Positions 26,819 through 37,009 of a stretch of 64,000 nucleotides of DNA are shown here, piece by piece. The DNA lies in NCBI GenBank assembly GCA_017303475.1, contig JAFLBO010000001.1, positions 310,001 to 374,000 on the forward strand, read 5' to 3'. Position 1 is the stretch's first letter; each line of letters starts with the position of its first letter. Below the pieces are notes generated by a model that saw only the letters and a list, made by a program, of their open reading frames with translations, was not told where the DNA came from and searched no databases. The position numbers and the translations under genes were made by a program. Source of the DNA: Chitinophagales bacterium. Lineage in GTDB: Bacteria; Bacteroidota; Bacteroidia; Chitinophagales; Saprospiraceae.

Positions 26819-27961
26819 ATGAAATCTACCGCACTGTCTTTCCAACTTCCATCCTCTGTCAGCCTGAAAAGATGGTGCCGAACCCTGATTCCTATGTCAC
26901 CATTAATCCTCAAAGGATTATTCGCAACTGCTCAGGATGTACCTCACCCCGGTCAGCCATACGATGGTCCTGGCGGAGCGGAATATATACACCATTCTGT
27001 TGCTTTTTTTGATGCCGCTACCCGCGCAGACGGATATTGGCTATTCGAGCCTGCCGATCCCAAGCCTGATTCCGCTGAAGTGATCGTTTTCCTGCACGGG
27101 TATGGAGCTTACAACCCTATGGCCTATGGCAAATGGATCAAACACCTGGTGGCTAAGGGCAATATTGTGATCTATCCCAGGTATCAGAAAAACCTGGTTT
27201 GGCCACGTCCCAATGGTTTCCCTGATAATGCCGCAACAGGCATACGCGACGCTATCAAAGAACTACAGAAAGAAGGAAGGGTAAAACCTCGTCTGGATAA
27301 GGTAGTATACATTGGACATTCCTACGGAGGCGTAACAGCGGCATACCTTGGTACACATTGGCAAAAAATGAGGGTACCCAAACCTGCTGCCATGTTGCTG
27401 GCCGAGCCTGGATCCGGCCCGTTCAAAGGGGCCAGGTTAACGGATTATTCCGCTCTTCCAGCCGATATGAAATTGTTGGTTGTGGTAGGTGAAGACGATT
27501 ATGTTGTTGGTGCTGAGTTCGGTGCAATCGTATTTAATACTGCCATCAATACTCCGGAACGCAACCTTATTGTGCAGCGCAGGGATACCACCAACCAACG
27601 ACGTTGGTTACTCGCAACCCATTCAGAACCATATTGTTACGACCTGGATTTTGATATTGGGATCCGCAATTACACGGCCAAAAGGGTTTTAATGACCTCC
27701 AGACTCAATGAGGTGGACTTTCATTGTTACTGGAAATTGGCAGATGCGATGATCAGTTACACCCGATATGGCACACATCGGGAATATGCTTTTGGCAATA
27801 CTCCTGAACAAAGGTATATGGGGTTGTGGCCCGATGGTCACCCCATTAAGGAGCTTGAAGTTTACCAGCCGGTTGATATAGAACGCATTAATCAGGTAAG
27901 AGCTACCATGGCTGAAATGCACCATCCAGGTCGGAAGCCTCAAATGGCCGCTACAAAGTAG
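26819..27961 (+). CDS. Alpha/beta-hydrolase-fold protein
   Basis: A 380-residue hydrolase. The nucleophile elbow is GHSYGG with Ser168. Upstream is VIVFLHGYGA (the HG oxyanion motif, about residue 95) and a lipase-like PRYQKN region. A late LLVVVGEDDYVVG carries the probable catalytic aspartate, and the histidine is likely in LATHSEPYCYD. The N-terminus has a weak hydrophobic segment (about 10-33). No strong signal peptide is seen, so localisation is uncertain. The start ATG 26819 is chosen because translation upstream of it runs antisense through the lipoprotein gene. The final 22 bases overlap the convergent FkbM gene. It could be an esterase, lipase or PET-hydrolase-like enzyme, and the substrate is unknown. 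Confidence 0.82.
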   Translation: MKSTALSFQLPSSVSLKRWCRTLIPMSPLILKGLFATAQDVPHPGQPYDGPGGAEYIHHSVAFFDAATRADGYWLFEPADPKPDSAEVIVFLHGYGAYNPMAYGKWIKHLVAKGNIVIYPRYQKNLVWPRPNGFPDNAATGIRDAIKELQKEGRVKPRLDKVVYIGHSYGGVTAAYLGTHWQKMRVPKPAAMLLAEPGSGPFKGARLTDYSALPADMKLLVVVGEDDYVVGAEFGAIVFNTAINTPERNLIVQRRDTTNQRRWLLATHSEPYCYDLDFDIGIRNYTAKRVLMTSRLNEVDFHCYWKLADAMISYTRYGTHREYAFGNTPEQRYMGLWPDGHPIKELEVYQPVDIERINQVRATMAEMHHPGRKPQMAATK

Positions 27962-28659
27962 TAATTACGGCGTTCGTAGAACTGTTTGGAAAAATCGCTC
28001 AGTGTTAGCGCTTTACCGCTGGCCAGAAACTGCTCCAATAAATAAATTTGCATCCCGCATTGTTGGAACAATTGAAATACCTGTTCCGGTGTTGAGCCGT
28101 ATTGATCAGAGGCGCCCATGCCGTGTTCAAAAATAACGGTTGGTTTCCAGCGCGTGATGGTATTAACAGCTCCCTCCAGTACCAGTTTTTCGCCTCCTTC
28201 CACATCAATTTTCATGATGTGCAATGGAAGGTCTGAAGGCCAAACATCGTCCAGCTTTTTGGTTTGAACGGTAATCACGGTATCCTGCTCGTTAGGCCGG
28301 TCGTAAAGCCGTTTTTGCAATCCGCTGTACGACGGATTACTCACTACATAATTGAAGCTGGAACTGCCTTCCTGATTGGAAAGTGCCAGGCCCAGGATAT
28401 GACAATTGTCTGCGCCTGCATATTTGAGTTGCAACTGATCAAAAAGCGCTGGAATAGGCTCAAATCCGTAATGCTGGCCGGTAGGAGAAGCTGCCAAAAA
28501 CAAATCCAGAATTTCTCCTTTATGGCAACCTACATCTGCACTGTTGCTCCCGGGCTGACATACTTTCTTGATGATCCGTTCCGTAAGACGGTCATATCGT
28601 TGGTTCTTAGTCAGATCAAAGGGCAGCGCCTTGAATATTCTTTTAATGAAGTCCTTCAA
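27940..28659 (-). CDS. FkbM-family methyltransferase
   Basis: A 239-residue SAM-dependent methyltransferase of the FkbM type. Motif I is SADVGCHKGEIL (about 41-52), followed by YGFEPIPALFDQL, and the diagnostic acidic motif is MKIDVEGGEKLVLEGA (about 148-163). FkbM-like enzymes O-methylate sugars or other small molecules, often in surface polysaccharide synthesis. The stop codon is inside the convergent hydrolase gene, so both coding regions share 27940-27961. The gene starts at the edge of a 583-bp non-coding stretch that holds hairpin modules. Confidence 0.87.
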   Translation of the reverse strand: MKDFIKRIFKALPFDLTKNQRYDRLTERIIKKVCQPGSNSADVGCHKGEILDLFLAASPTGQHYGFEPIPALFDQLQLKYAGADNCHILGLALSNQEGSSSFNYVVSNPSYSGLQKRLYDRPNEQDTVITVQTKKLDDVWPSDLPLHIMKIDVEGGEKLVLEGAVNTITRWKPTVIFEHGMGASDQYGSTPEQVFQLFQQCGMQIYLLEQFLASGKALTLSDFSKQFYERRNYYFVAAI

Positions 28660-29242
28660 CAGTAAAAACGGTAAACGGTCAAAACAGGCTGCAAGATACC
28701 GTATTTGTTCAGCGGGGATTGTTCAAATTGGGCAAATTGTTGATTAAAAATAAAAAAGCCGTCGAAGCATTTCGCGTCGACGGCCAAACCCTAAAAACCA
28801 AATGAAAACAATCTTCCTTATTTGCCTTAACGCCCTCGCTCGTTTGCAAAGGCTCTCCTTTAAGTCTGTGTATGTTGAAGTTTCCTGATTGGTTTTTAAA
28901 AGTCGTCGGAGCTTTCGCCCCGACGACCAAACCCTAAAAAACCAAATGAAAACAATCTTCCTAAAGTGGGGTGCCGGCGTTTAACCGGCACAAAAGTGTT
29001 TGTTTGTTGTCAGCACTCGTTCGTTCACAAGTCTGCAATTTATACGCCAAGCCTGCACCTGCGTCACATACAATATTTACGCTTTTATGCATATTTTAAA
29101 GCGTGTTAACAAATAGGCGCGAAAATGCAGGTTAGTTGAACTTTGTTGACATTTTCACCTGAAAAAGCCGGTATTCTTTTGAATTTTGTTTGAAAATCTT
29201 TCTGGTCACTTAGATCCTCTCCCTTATGCCTAACTTGCTGCG
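28660..29242. other. 583-bp gap between divergent genes
   Basis: No convincing full-length gene is present. It contains the duplicated hairpin module (28758-28818 and 28902-28962), a separate 7-bp hairpin at 28971-28991 (GTGCCGG / CCGGCAC), and two very short frames starting at the repeated ATG (28802-28888, 28 codons; 28946-28984, 12 codons). The last 230 bases before the radical SAM gene are AT-rich and show no tRNA-like fold that I can see. A full -33/-7 promoter is not evident either. Confidence 0.7.
28758..28962. repeat. Two copies of a hairpin-plus-ATG module (possible structured RNA)
   Basis: Module 1 (28758-28818) and module 2 (28902-28962) each start with an 8-bp hairpin. The stem is GCCGTCGA/TCGACGGC in copy 1 and GTCGTCGG/CCGACGAC in copy 2. 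Two stem positions differ by compensating base pairs, and the loops keep a GC-TTTC-GC core. A nearly identical 33-34-base tail follows in each, beginning CAAACCCTAAAAA and including an ATG and the codons for MKTIFL. The 83 bases between the copies are unrelated. Read on the minus strand, each hairpin is followed by a T-run, so either could also be an intrinsic terminator of a short minus-strand transcript. Confidence 0.7.
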
Positions 29243-30751
29243 GTGAAACATAAAGTCCTGCTTTTCAATCCGCGAAGTGCCAATTCCAAACACCGCATAC
29301 CAAACAGTATCCTGCAGGTAGCAGCCAGTATTCATGACTCTTTTGAATATGTTTTGATAGATGGCAATCTGGAATCAGATCCCTGGAATACCATACAGGG
29401 TTATCTGCAGGATAGCTCATTCCGATATATAGGATTTACGGTAATGCCCGGGCCGCAGTTGCGTCAGGCTATTCCTTTTGCCCAAAAACTAAAGGAGCAG
29501 TTTCCACACATTATTCAAATCTGGGGCGGCTATTTTGCCTCAAATCAATACCTGGCAGTAATGCAAAGCGGTTGGGTTGATTTTGTAGTGGATGGCCCCG
29601 GGGATCGCGCTTTTCCATCCTTACTTCATGCGTTGGAGTTAAAAACGCCGTTTGAGTTTATTCCCAATCTCATCTGGAAAACACCGGAGGGTGATGTAAT
29701 CAAAAACAGCAAGGAGGCTTTGCTGGATCAGGATACCCTTCCTGAACTACCTTACGATACACTTAACCAGTTTTATCCACTGGATAAATACCTGAATCCC
29801 ACGTTTTTAGGCAAAAAGACACTGGCATATCACAGCAGTATGGGATGTCCATTCAAATGCTCCTTTTGTGCGGTAGTGCCAATTTACGAAGCGCGATGGA
29901 AAGGAAAATCAGCAGAAAAAATCTTCCAGGACATCATGTATGTGCGGGATAAATGGGGAGCGGACAGCATTGAATTTCACGACAATAACTTTTTTGTCAG
30001 CGAAAAACGCACCACAGCTTTAGCCAGGCTTATGTTGGGCAAAAACATGAACTGGTGGGGAGAGGCCAGAATAGATACCGTAGATCAGTATACCGACGCG
30101 TCTTTAGCATTGATGCGGGAAGCGGGCTGTAAAATGATCTTTTTTGGTGCAGAAACCGGGAACGACGAACTGTTAAAACAAATGGATAAGGGCGGTAAAC
30201 AAACCGGAGCCCAGATCCTGGCCTTTGCAAAGCGCATGAAAAAATTTGACATTATCCCGGAATATTCCTTTGTACTGGGGCTACCTGCGGATAATGAACA
30301 GGCGGTTTGGCAACAGATTAAATCGGATATTCAATTTATTAAGCGCATCAAAGAGGTAAACCCGGATACCGAAATCATCTTGTATGTGTATTCCCCAGTG
30401 CCTACAGAGGGCTCTGATTTGTACACGCAAATCCAAAAGGCTGGATTCCGCTTCCCTCAACATCTATTCGAATGGTTGTCACCGCAATGGGAACAATTTG
30501 ACCAACGCAAAAATCCACTAACTCCATGGCTGACGCCTGCTATGGTTCAGTATATCCAGGATTTTGAAACGGTTATTCATGCACGGTATCCAACTATTTC
30601 AGATACCAAACTGAGCAGCCTGCAACGCCGGGTTATGCCCACAATAAGCCAATGGCGATACTCCACCAATTTCTTTCATCGCCCATATGAGCTGAAACTG
30701 CTGCAAAAATTCTGGCTTCGTTACCGCCAACCGGAATGGGAAGGTATGTGA
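29243..30751 (+). CDS. Radical SAM protein with N-terminal cobalamin-binding domain
   Basis: A 502-residue enzyme of the B12-binding radical SAM group (BchE/P-methylase type). The N-terminal 130 residues form a B12-binding-like Rossmann domain (VLLFNPR at 5-11, FTVMPGPQLRQAIPFA, IWGGYFAS). The radical SAM cluster CxxxCxxC is C202-C206-C209 in SMGCPFKCSFC. FFGAETGNDELLKQMDKGG and EYSFVLGLPAD are later SAM-barrel motifs. The start is GTG at 29243: an ATG 17 bases earlier is out of frame and stops at once. Such proteins methylate or rearrange lipids, hopanoids or natural products. The substrate is unknown here. It is followed by a long hairpin shared with convergent glnS. Confidence 0.86.
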   Translation: MKHKVLLFNPRSANSKHRIPNSILQVAASIHDSFEYVLIDGNLESDPWNTIQGYLQDSSFRYIGFTVMPGPQLRQAIPFAQKLKEQFPHIIQIWGGYFASNQYLAVMQSGWVDFVVDGPGDRAFPSLLHALELKTPFEFIPNLIWKTPEGDVIKNSKEALLDQDTLPELPYDTLNQFYPLDKYLNPTFLGKKTLAYHSSMGCPFKCSFCAVVPIYEARWKGKSAEKIFQDIMYVRDKWGADSIEFHDNNFFVSEKRTTALARLMLGKNMNWWGEARIDTVDQYTDASLALMREAGCKMIFFGAETGNDELLKQMDKGGKQTGAQILAFAKRMKKFDIIPEYSFVLGLPADNEQAVWQQIKSDIQFIKRIKEVNPDTEIILYVYSPVPTEGSDLYTQIQKAGFRFPQHLFEWLSPQWEQFDQRKNPLTPWLTPAMVQYIQDFETVIHARYPTISDTKLSSLQRRVMPTISQWRYSTNFFHRPYELKLLQKFWLRYRQPEWEGM

Positions 30752-30762
30752 AGACGAGTCAT

Positions 30763-30840
30763 ATTTTTACCGCAGAGGCGCAGAGAATTTGACTATCAAT
30801 TACTTACACCTCTGCGCCTCTCCGCCTCTGCGGTAAAAAT
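30763..30840. terminator. 18-bp inverted repeat between the radical SAM gene and glnS
   Basis: The arms 30763-30780 and 30823-30840 are perfect reverse complements (ATTTTTACCGCAGAGGCG), and the interior has further GCGCAGAG/CTCTGCGC pairing. T/A runs at both ends suit bidirectional termination of the two convergent genes. The core is the same as in the tandem array at 441-661. Confidence 0.85.
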
Positions 30841-30845
30841 AAAAG

Positions 30846-32510
<1,665 letters not shown>

Positions 32511-32556
32511 ATTCAAGTAATTAGAAGGTCAAAAGAAGGGTTTAATTTCCTTCGCC

Positions 32557-32619
32557 GTTTACATTAGTTTCAGACCTATAAGGTTTCCAAAACCCTACAG
32601 GTCTGAAACTAATGTAAAC
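32557..32619. repeat. 21-bp-arm palindrome of the AGACCT type
   Basis: GTTTACATTAGTTTCAGACCT at 32557-32577 is matched perfectly by its reverse complement at 32599-32619. The interior (GGTTT-CC-AAACC) gives a second inner stem. It lies between argS and glnS, where it could attenuate readthrough. Confidence 0.85.
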
Positions 32620-32629
32620 AGCGGCGCGG

Positions 32630-34480
32630 CTACATTCTCTCAGGCATCTCAATACCCAATAACCCCATGCCGGATTTCAATACCTGGCCTACAGATTTGC
32701 TCAGACTCAGGCGGAACGCCCGTGCTTCGGTCGTATCTGCATTAAAAACAGAGAGATCGTGCCAGAATTTGTGGTATTTCTTTGCCAGGTCGTAACAAAA
32801 ATTAGCCACCAACGACGGATCGTATTCTGCAGCTGCCTTTTGTACTACATCGGGGTACTCATGCAGCGCCAGCAGCAAATCTTTCTCCTGCGTTTGAATG
32901 CCGGAATAGCCGCTTGCAGGCGCCAGGTCTATATTTTCCCGGGCAATTCTTTGCATCAAACCATTGATTCGCACATGACTGTACTGAATGTACGGACCGG
33001 TTTGTCCTTGCAGATCCACGGATTCTTCCGGGTTGAAAATCATTTTCTTTTTGGGGTGTACCTTGATGATGAAAAATTTCAAGGCGCCCATGCCTACACG
33101 GCGCAGGTTTTCCTGTTTTTCTTCTTGTGAAACCCCTTCAGATTCTCCTCGTTCTGAAGATTGCTCCGTTGCTATCCGAAGTACTTCGGCCACCAGATCA
33201 TCGGCATCCACCACTGTGCCTTCACGGGTTTTCATCCGACCGGTGGGGAGCTCTACCAGACCATAAGAAAGATGGTGCAGGCCTTCAGCGTAAGGTTCGC
33301 CGAGCCGCTTGAGGGTCTCGAACAACACCTGGAAGTGGTAGTTCTGTTCATCGGCTACTACATAAACGTATTTTTCGCAGCCAAGTTCCGCATGTCGCAT
33401 CCGGGCAGTTCCCAAATCCTGGGTAATGTACACAGAGGTGCCATCGGCGCGGAGTACCACTTTTTGATCGTGGCCGGCATCAGTCAGGTCTACCCAAACA
33501 GAGCCATCCTCTTTTTTGAAGAAAACACCTTTGGCCAGACCATCCTCCACAATGTCTTTGCCAAGCAGGTAAGTATTGCTTTCGTAATACAACTTGTCAA
33601 AGGAAACGCCCAGATTATGGTAAGTCTGATCAAACCCGGCATACACCCAGCCGTTCATTTTTTGCCAGAGCGCCATGGTTTCCGGTTCATGTGCTTCCCA
33701 TTTCAGCAGCATTTCCCGCACTTCTGCACCCAGGGTTGAAAATTCGTTAAACCACTTGTTTTTATAGTCTTTAAAAAAATCTTTAGCCTCCTGATTGGGT
33801 TTGCTCTTGCTTTCAAAAAGTTGATGGGCTACTTCAGTTTGTTGCCAGGCATCATACTCAGCTTTGCTTTTTTGCTCAAAAAGTACGTACCAGTCGCCTA
33901 CAAAGTGGTCGCTTTTGATGCCTTCACTTTCGGGGGTCTTGCCTTCGCCCCATTTCAGCCAGGAGAGCATGCTTTTGCAGATAGCCACCCCGCGGTCGTT
34001 AATGATCTGAGTTTTAATTACTTCATAGCCCGCGGCTTCCAGCAAACGGGTACAAGACCAGCCGAGCAGAATATTTCGAATATGGCCCAGGTGCAAAGGT
34101 TTGTTGGTGTTTGGGGAGGAGAACTCCACCATAACTTTTTTACCATTGTTGGGAGTGGTTCCAAACGACTCGTTTCCTGCCACGGTTTGCAAAAAGGATT
34201 GCCAGTAGCTGTCGCTGATTTCCAGGTTCAAAAAGCCTTTTACTACATTGTAGGCCTTTACCTCAGACACATGATCGGCCAGGTATTGGCCTATTTCGGC
34301 CGCAGCTACATCAGGCGATTTTTTGGCAATTTTGACAAATGGGAAAATCACCACAGAGTAATCTCCGGTGAAATCGGGTGGGGTAGTGTTGACCAATACT
34401 TTGGAAGCATCAGTGGCTTCACCGTAGAGTTCGGTAACGGCCTTGGCAACGGCGCCTTGCAGGGTGGAAACGATATTCAT
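32630..34480 (-). CDS. argS: Arginyl-tRNA synthetase
   Basis: Charges tRNA-Arg. The 616 residues have the N-terminal Add-1 domain (about 1-115), the class I HIGH motif in SSPNTNKPLHLGHIRN, the YVVADEQNYHFQVLF segment, the KMSKS-type loop GRMKTREG (about residue 400), the GALKFFIIKVHPKKK segment and the DALR anticodon domain with TGPYIQYSHVRI. The ATG at 34480 gives the usual MNIVSTLQ start. An in-frame codon at 34510 would overlap the predicted -7 box. The charged insert rich in Glu/Gln after LRIATEQ is a variable loop in the family. Confidence 0.97.
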   Translation of the reverse strand: MNIVSTLQGAVAKAVTELYGEATDASKVLVNTTPPDFTGDYSVVIFPFVKIAKKSPDVAAAEIGQYLADHVSEVKAYNVVKGFLNLEISDSYWQSFLQTVAGNESFGTTPNNGKKVMVEFSSPNTNKPLHLGHIRNILLGWSCTRLLEAAGYEVIKTQIINDRGVAICKSMLSWLKWGEGKTPESEGIKSDHFVGDWYVLFEQKSKAEYDAWQQTEVAHQLFESKSKPNQEAKDFFKDYKNKWFNEFSTLGAEVREMLLKWEAHEPETMALWQKMNGWVYAGFDQTYHNLGVSFDKLYYESNTYLLGKDIVEDGLAKGVFFKKEDGSVWVDLTDAGHDQKVVLRADGTSVYITQDLGTARMRHAELGCEKYVYVVADEQNYHFQVLFETLKRLGEPYAEGLHHLSYGLVELPTGRMKTREGTVVDADDLVAEVLRIATEQSSERGESEGVSQEEKQENLRRVGMGALKFFIIKVHPKKKMIFNPEESVDLQGQTGPYIQYSHVRINGLMQRIARENIDLAPASGYSGIQTQEKDLLLALHEYPDVVQKAAAEYDPSLVANFCYDLAKKYHKFWHDLSVFNADTTEARAFRLSLSKSVGQVLKSGMGLLGIEMPERM

Positions 34481-34496
34481 GTTGAAAAAAGAGCCG

Positions 34497-34504
34497 CAAA
34501 AGTA
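34497..34504 (-). promoter_or_regulatory. TACTTTTG -7 box upstream of argS
   Basis: Minus-strand TACTTTTG lies 16 bases before the argS ATG, implying a very short leader. The -33 region has a TTG only at 25-base spacing, which is longer than the norm. Confidence 0.45.
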
Positions 34505-34695
34505 CGTCATTTTTTGGGTGCGGGAAAGGCAATAGTGAACTTCGTGAATATTGCTTTTGGTTTTACCTTATTACTAGATTTTCAAGATTTCGTAAACGGA
34601 GAAACCATGTATCTATGCCTCAACAACTGTAATCCTTTTTCAATCGGTTTACCATTATTCCCTAATTTTACTAATCTTTTCAACAAAAACTACAA

Positions 34696-36909
34696 ATGAT
34701 GAATCGTTTAGCCCTATTAAGCAGCCTTTGTTTTTTCCAATGTTATGCTTTTGCACAATGGACACCACTAAACGGACCTGAAACTTACAATGCCATTCTC
34801 CTTGATGCAGGTAAATATGTACTGGCAGGTACTACCCAGGGCGTTTACAGATCAAATGATTATGGACTTGCGTGGGAAATAGTCCCGGACCTTCCACAAT
34901 TATTTAATTGCCATAGCTTTTCCATAAATCAGGACAGCAGCCAGGTAATAGTTTCCATGCGGGATGATGCCTGTAAATGTTTGTTTTTATACAAAAGTAA
35001 TGACGAGGGGGAGAGCTGGAAAAAAATCAGTACGCCTGGTTTTGCTGATTATTTAAGTTCCATTTACTCTGGAAATGATGCATACGTACTGGTTTCAAGT
35101 AGCAGGATACAGGATAAGCAGCTCATACATACCAATTGGGAGTCGTTTGACGGCGGTGGGCAATGGCGAAGAAATTTTATGGATACATTATCAGATTCTC
35201 CAATAAGTAATATCCGGCGCTATGGCACACAGTTATGGGGTTTTTCGGGAAATAAGCTATTCAAAGGGGAAATGCAGGGTCAGCATTGGGGATTGGTTGC
35301 ATCTACTCCAGACTCATTGGCCATTGGGGATTATTTGATTAGAGGCGATTCTATTCTGATGACAAGTGTCGGGGTTTTGTATTCAAAATTATGGATTTCC
35401 ATAGATGCCGGAGGTAGCTGGACGGAGTTGCCATACCCATTTTCCATTAATCAGCTTAAAGAAAAGGAAGGAGTACTGTATGCGAAAGGTGCATATGATC
35501 AGTTGCTTGTATCCTATGATGAGGGGCAGCACTGGGATGTTCAAGCAGTTGATTCCATACATTTGAGTGATTTTGTGCTGAAGGGCGATTACATAATTGG
35601 TTATGAGTTTGGAACAGGTATTGTAAGATCAGAAGATATGGGAAGGCATTATTTCAGAACTGCTGAACGGCTTGGTTACGCCAGTTTCCCGGATCAGATG
35701 GCAATATTAGATCGAAAATTGTTCGTCTCTGATCCATATGCTGCAGATCTCACTAAATCACTGGCGGTTTACGACTTAAATCAAAATACGTGGTCAATCA
35801 AACCTTCTCCATCACAGACTGTGGGATTTTCTATGTTTTCGGATGATTTGACTAGTCTTGATGGAAAACTATTCGCGTGTATGAACACTTACGAAACTTT
35901 GCGTTCAGACAACCTGGGACAAAGCTGGAGTGCCTGTACAGAGCTTTCTCAATGGCCTCAGGTTCCAACAGGCACCCGATTTTTCTCTCTGGATCATACG
36001 TTGTTTATGTATAACACATTTTGGTCAACTAACTATTCATTATATAGATCAGCCGATTACGGGAATACCTGGAATTTTCTTGATTTTACAGGGGGAATAT
36101 CATGCCCACAATCCGGAAATGGCGTGGTTGCCGGCGCCGTTGGTCAAGTGATATTTGCTGCAAACAGATATGGTAATTGCTTATATACCTCGGCAGATTT
36201 GGGTAACACCTGGCAAAGCCTTGCTTTGCCAGAGATCGAATTGTATTCGGATACGGGTTACACTTACATAACTGATATCACAACATCGGATAATGTGATT
36301 CTTTTAACCATGGCAAGGAATGACCGGAATCAAAGAGATTTTTTCAATTTTGTATCTTTGGATCAAGGGAAAAGCTGGCGGGAATCCAATGCTCCAATTG
36401 GCCTCCGCGAATCCAATGCCATTTTATCGCCGGTAATGTTAGAAGTTGATAGCTTTTTGCTTTTGTCCACTTATGGAGCTGGTATCTTGATTTCCCAGGA
36501 TAGTGGCAATCATTGGCGCCCTTTCATGGATGGACTTCCTGGATTACACATCAATGATTTAGTTTCAGATAATGGTTTCGTTTACGCCTCATTAGGTGGT
36601 CATGGCGTATGGAAAAGGTCTTTGCAGGATTTGAGGTTGTACGACAGTACGCCGGAACAAAAGTTGATTAAGGTGATTGCCGGCCCCAATCCTAACACAG
36701 GCCTTGTTCGACTTATTGCCCATTCACCGATTGAAAATGCTCAGGTATTGTGGTTTGATATGAGTGGAAGGCTTTGCCTTGAAGAAAATGTAGCGTTTTT
36801 ATGTCAAAAGGCGGTAGTCGTGTTGCCTTTTGCGAACGGTCAATATATTTACAGGATTCGAACCGACGAAGGAGAGGTGGCGATGGGAAAGGTTGTTTTA
36901 ATTCGTTGA
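34696..36909 (+). CDS. Secreted BNR/sortilin-like repeat protein with T9SS type A tail
   Basis: A 737-residue exported protein. A signal peptide (LALLSSLCFFQCYAFAQ, ending about residue 21) is followed by many BNR-type motifs of the form YRSxDxGxxW: VYRSNDYGLAWE, LYKSNDEGESWKK, SIDAGGSWTEL, VSYDEGQHWDV, SADYGNTWNFL, SADLGNTWQSL, SLDQGKSWRES, SQDSGNHWRPF. They imply one or two beta-propellers. The tail IAGPNPNTGLVRL, WFDMSGRLCLEE, NGQYIYRIRTDEG, KVVLIR is a type A sorting domain (about 655-737). Its function is unknown, and such propellers often bind or hydrolyse glycans or fold around partners. The start may be the second ATG at 34699. A strong terminator follows. Confidence 0.87.
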   Translation: MMNRLALLSSLCFFQCYAFAQWTPLNGPETYNAILLDAGKYVLAGTTQGVYRSNDYGLAWEIVPDLPQLFNCHSFSINQDSSQVIVSMRDDACKCLFLYKSNDEGESWKKISTPGFADYLSSIYSGNDAYVLVSSSRIQDKQLIHTNWESFDGGGQWRRNFMDTLSDSPISNIRRYGTQLWGFSGNKLFKGEMQGQHWGLVASTPDSLAIGDYLIRGDSILMTSVGVLYSKLWISIDAGGSWTELPYPFSINQLKEKEGVLYAKGAYDQLLVSYDEGQHWDVQAVDSIHLSDFVLKGDYIIGYEFGTGIVRSEDMGRHYFRTAERLGYASFPDQMAILDRKLFVSDPYAADLTKSLAVYDLNQNTWSIKPSPSQTVGFSMFSDDLTSLDGKLFACMNTYETLRSDNLGQSWSACTELSQWPQVPTGTRFFSLDHTLFMYNTFWSTNYSLYRSADYGNTWNFLDFTGGISCPQSGNGVVAGAVGQVIFAANRYGNCLYTSADLGNTWQSLALPEIELYSDTGYTYITDITTSDNVILLTMARNDRNQRDFFNFVSLDQGKSWRESNAPIGLRESNAILSPVMLEVDSFLLLSTYGAGILISQDSGNHWRPFMDGLPGLHINDLVSDNGFVYASLGGHGVWKRSLQDLRLYDSTPEQKLIKVIAGPNPNTGLVRLIAHSPIENAQVLWFDMSGRLCLEENVAFLCQKAVVVLPFANGQYIYRIRTDEGEVAMGKVVLIR

Positions 36910-36946
36910 GTGACCTCAAACACGCCAGCATTCATCAATTAATTCT

Positions 36947-36988
36947 AAAAAAACACCCCATCGGAATAACCAATGGGGTGTTTTTTTT
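36947..36988. terminator. Bidirectional intrinsic terminator
   Basis: An A-run and CACCCCAT (36947-36961) pair with ATGGGGTG and an eight-base T-run (36973-36988). It serves the BNR-protein gene on the plus strand and atpG, the last ATP synthase gene here, on the minus strand. Confidence 0.92.
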
Positions 36989-37009
36989 ATTCTCAGAACA
37001 GCTAAGCTA

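Noticed and set aside
28264..28665. 133-codon plus-strand frame over the FkbM gene
   Set aside because: Antisense to a clear FkbM methyltransferase with motif I and the DVEGGE motif; no independent signal.
28802..28888. 28-codon frame beginning MKTIFL in the hairpin module
   Set aside because: Kept only as part of the repeat module: the second copy shares only the first six codons and then stops after six more, so coding function is not supported.
33821..34699. 292-codon plus-strand frame over argS
   Set aside because: argS is certain on the minus strand; the frame has no domain signal beyond shadow sequence and runs into the next gene.
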